From Candidatus Gastranaerophilales bacterium (GTDB taxonomy: Bacteria; Cyanobacteriota; Vampirovibrionia; Gastranaerophilales; Gastranaerophilaceae): 15,659 bases of DNA. Under the pieces are notes generated by a model. That model did no database searches and was not told the origin of the DNA. It was given only the letters and a program-made list of their open reading frames with translations. Location: NCBI GenBank assembly GCA_900768915.1, contig CAAGEQ010000012.1:1-15659 (forward strand). The letters run 5' to 3'. Below are positions 14,693 through 15,659 of this stretch, piece by piece (the first letter of the stretch is position 1; each line of letters starts with the position of its first letter). Position numbers and translations under genes: made by a program.

Positions 14693-15070
14693 ATGAGAGA
14701 TAGTTTTAATGAAATAAATATCACACCTTTAACTGATATATTTTTGGTACTTTTAATCATAATGATGGTTATTGCACCAATGATGGATCAACAAGGTTTG
14801 AAACTTATGGTTCCACAAGCAGTTAAGGAGCAAAGTACAAAAGAATTTAAGACTATGAATTTTGTTGTTGCTGCTGATGGTAGTTATTCAATTGATGGAC
14901 AGACTGTAAGTGAAGATAATTTAGAATCAGTTATGAGTGAGAAAATTAAAACTTGTCCTGATGGATTGTTGATTATGGCTGAACCAAATGCTGAACACGG
15001 TTATGTTGTTAAATTGATTGATGTTGCAAGAAGTCTTGGTGTTACTAGTGTTTCTGTTCAAGGTATTTAA
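14693..15070 (+). CDS. exbD: ExbD/TolR-family protein, second copy
   Basis: This 125-residue copy has the same start logic as the first: NEINITPLTDIFLVLLIIMMV, with Asp15 as the proton-carrying residue. The shared segment is nearly identical across the membrane helix, whereas the periplasmic domains differ clearly (here MVPQAVKEQSTKEFKTMNFVV, ending VTSVSVQGI), so this is an old duplication with conserved motor part. AGGAG (14685-14689) is close to the ATG, with AAGG (14680-14683) at better spacing overlapping the previous stop codon. The 11-base gap suggests coupled translation. Two different ExbDs could form a heterodimer, or serve different partners through one ExbB. A strong hairpin follows 42 bases after the stop. 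Confidence 0.92.
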   Translation: MRDSFNEINITPLTDIFLVLLIIMMVIAPMMDQQGLKLMVPQAVKEQSTKEFKTMNFVVAADGSYSIDGQTVSEDNLESVMSEKIKTCPDGLLIMAEPNAEHGYVVKLIDVARSLGVTSVSVQGI

Positions 15071-15112
15071 TTATTCTTGTTTTATAGTAAAGAAGATAAT
15101 GTAATTTTATAC

Positions 15113-15150
15113 AAAAATATCTCATCATAGATTTGATGAGATATTTTTTA
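15113..15150 (+). terminator. Perfect 15-bp hairpin: operon terminator that also buries the next start codon
   Basis: Bases 15113-15127 and 15134-15148 are exact reverse complements, with a six-base loop (15128-15133). The 3' arm ends in T-rich sequence and runs into TTTATTTTTATG, so it works as a terminator of the tonB/exb operon. ATG 15136-15138 of the following gene lies inside the 3' arm. Confidence 0.75.
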
Positions 15151-15540
15151 TTTTTATGTTTAATATTTTGTTTATGTTCTTCTTCTGTTGAGGCAAGTAC
15201 ACCTTTTAAAGGTTTTTTATTAAATGAAAATAGTATTGTTGTGTATTCTATTGAAGATTTGTTTGATGGTGTATGTTTGTCAGAATTTGGTAAACAAAAA
15301 ATAAAGGATATAAAAGACAAATTTGACAATAAGACAATATTTATTGAATGTTATACAAATGATGTTGGTGATTATAAATCAAGTTGGGAGTTGGCATTAA
15401 TATATTCTTATAATCTTACGTTATATTTGATTAAAAATTGTGATATTAAGGCTGAAAATATAACATATATTGGATATGGTTTTTCTTCAAGATATAAAAA
15501 TTCATCTAATGTAATAGTTTTTTATGTGTATGATAAATGA
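15136..15540 (+). CDS. Small secreted OmpA-like domain protein lacking the peptidoglycan-binding residues
   Basis: This is a 134-residue protein with a signal peptide (1-20, ending SSVEA). From about residue 48 it follows the OmpA C-terminal domain: a helix (LSEFGKQKIKDIKDKF), strand IFIECYTNDVG (69-78), helix (WELALIYSYNLTLYLI), then AENITYIGYGFSSRY and strand NVIVFYV. Aligned without gaps to E. coli OmpA, the residues that hold diaminopimelate, Asp271 and Arg286, fall on Asn75 and Tyr90. It may therefore no longer bind peptidoglycan. Four Cys are in or near the signal region, but no proper lipobox is seen. The start is ATG 15136 (TTG 15133 is also possible); both lie in the hairpin and neither has a Shine-Dalgarno. 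The position after exbD suggests a Pal-like or motor-linked role, by inference. Confidence 0.6.
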   Translation: MRYFLFLCLIFCLCSSSVEASTPFKGFLLNENSIVVYSIEDLFDGVCLSEFGKQKIKDIKDKFDNKTIFIECYTNDVGDYKSSWELALIYSYNLTLYLIKNCDIKAENITYIGYGFSSRYKNSSNVIVFYVYDK

Positions 15541-15659
15541 TTTTATAAAAGGTGTATATCCTAAGTATATACAATGTTTCAGAGTGTAACGAAGTTAAAT
15601 AAAAAAGTCAATTTAGAAAAAAGAAAAAACTTTATATAAGTACGGGAATTAAAATTTAA
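15541..15659. other. Gene-free end of window with one hairpin
   Basis: TGTATAT (15553-15559) pairs with ATATACA (15567-15573) around a seven-base loop. There is no T-run, so terminator function is doubtful. The rest is AT-rich with no gene I can support. Confidence 0.35.

Noticed and set aside
15583..15611. Minus-strand promoter-like pair (TTGACT, 17 bases, TACACT) past the last gene
   Set aside because: No gene lies downstream on that strand; an antisense RNA is possible but nothing else supports it.

Overview
The window is AT-rich bacterial DNA using the standard code with Shine-Dalgarno starts. Envelope genes (an MsbA-type exporter, a TonB/ExbB/ExbD set, an AMIN-domain protein, an OmpA-like protein) point to a double-membraned cell. 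The closest fit I can offer from memory is the non-photosynthetic cyanobacterial relatives of animal guts (Gastranaerophilales/Vampirovibrionia). The main reason is the 542-residue protein opening MGMAASQARYL, a start I associate with that group. This placement is inference and was not checked by search. No CRISPR array, insertion sequence, tRNA or rRNA was seen.

Layout: 1-131 is the tail of a GIY-YIG nuclease-type gene, followed by a cluster of small hairpins. 344-622 (-) is HU, with its own promoter and terminator. 905-2728 (+) is an MsbA-type ABC exporter. A 250-base gap full of potential RNA structure leads to the large unknown protein at 2979-4607 (+). 4814-5065 (+) is a small unknown gene with a very strong ribosome site and terminator. 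5218-6954 (-) is prolyl-tRNA synthetase, sharing a bidirectional terminator region with the small gene. 7204-8193 (+) is a secreted/membrane AMIN-type protein. 8391-8900 (+) is a stand-alone CinA C-terminal amidase; its 3' end overlaps the convergent 308-residue helical-repeat gene (8890-9816, -). 9927-10745 (-) is a lone sugar ABC permease.

From 10818 to 15540 everything is on the + strand and concerns the envelope. Two related secreted proteins (10818-11399 and 11485-12219) with a TrbI/VirB10-like look are followed by TonB (12304-13515), ExbB (13546-14193), two tandem ExbDs (14208-14681, 14693-15070) and a small secreted OmpA-like protein (15136-15540). ExbB and the two ExbDs would form a proton-driven motor in the inner membrane, and TonB would carry its energy to the outer membrane. 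The secreted pair and the OmpA-like protein are candidate periplasmic or outer-membrane partners. The OmpA-like domain appears to have lost both residues that bind peptidoglycan, and its start codon sits inside a perfect 15-bp hairpin that also looks like the terminator of the TonB/Exb operon. This block is the best candidate here for an undescribed system.

A second theme is translation start. Three genes (8391 +, 10745 -, 10818 +) have -10 boxes only 6-9 bases before their start codons and no Shine-Dalgarno site, which suggests leaderless mRNAs beside many genes with strong ribosome sites.
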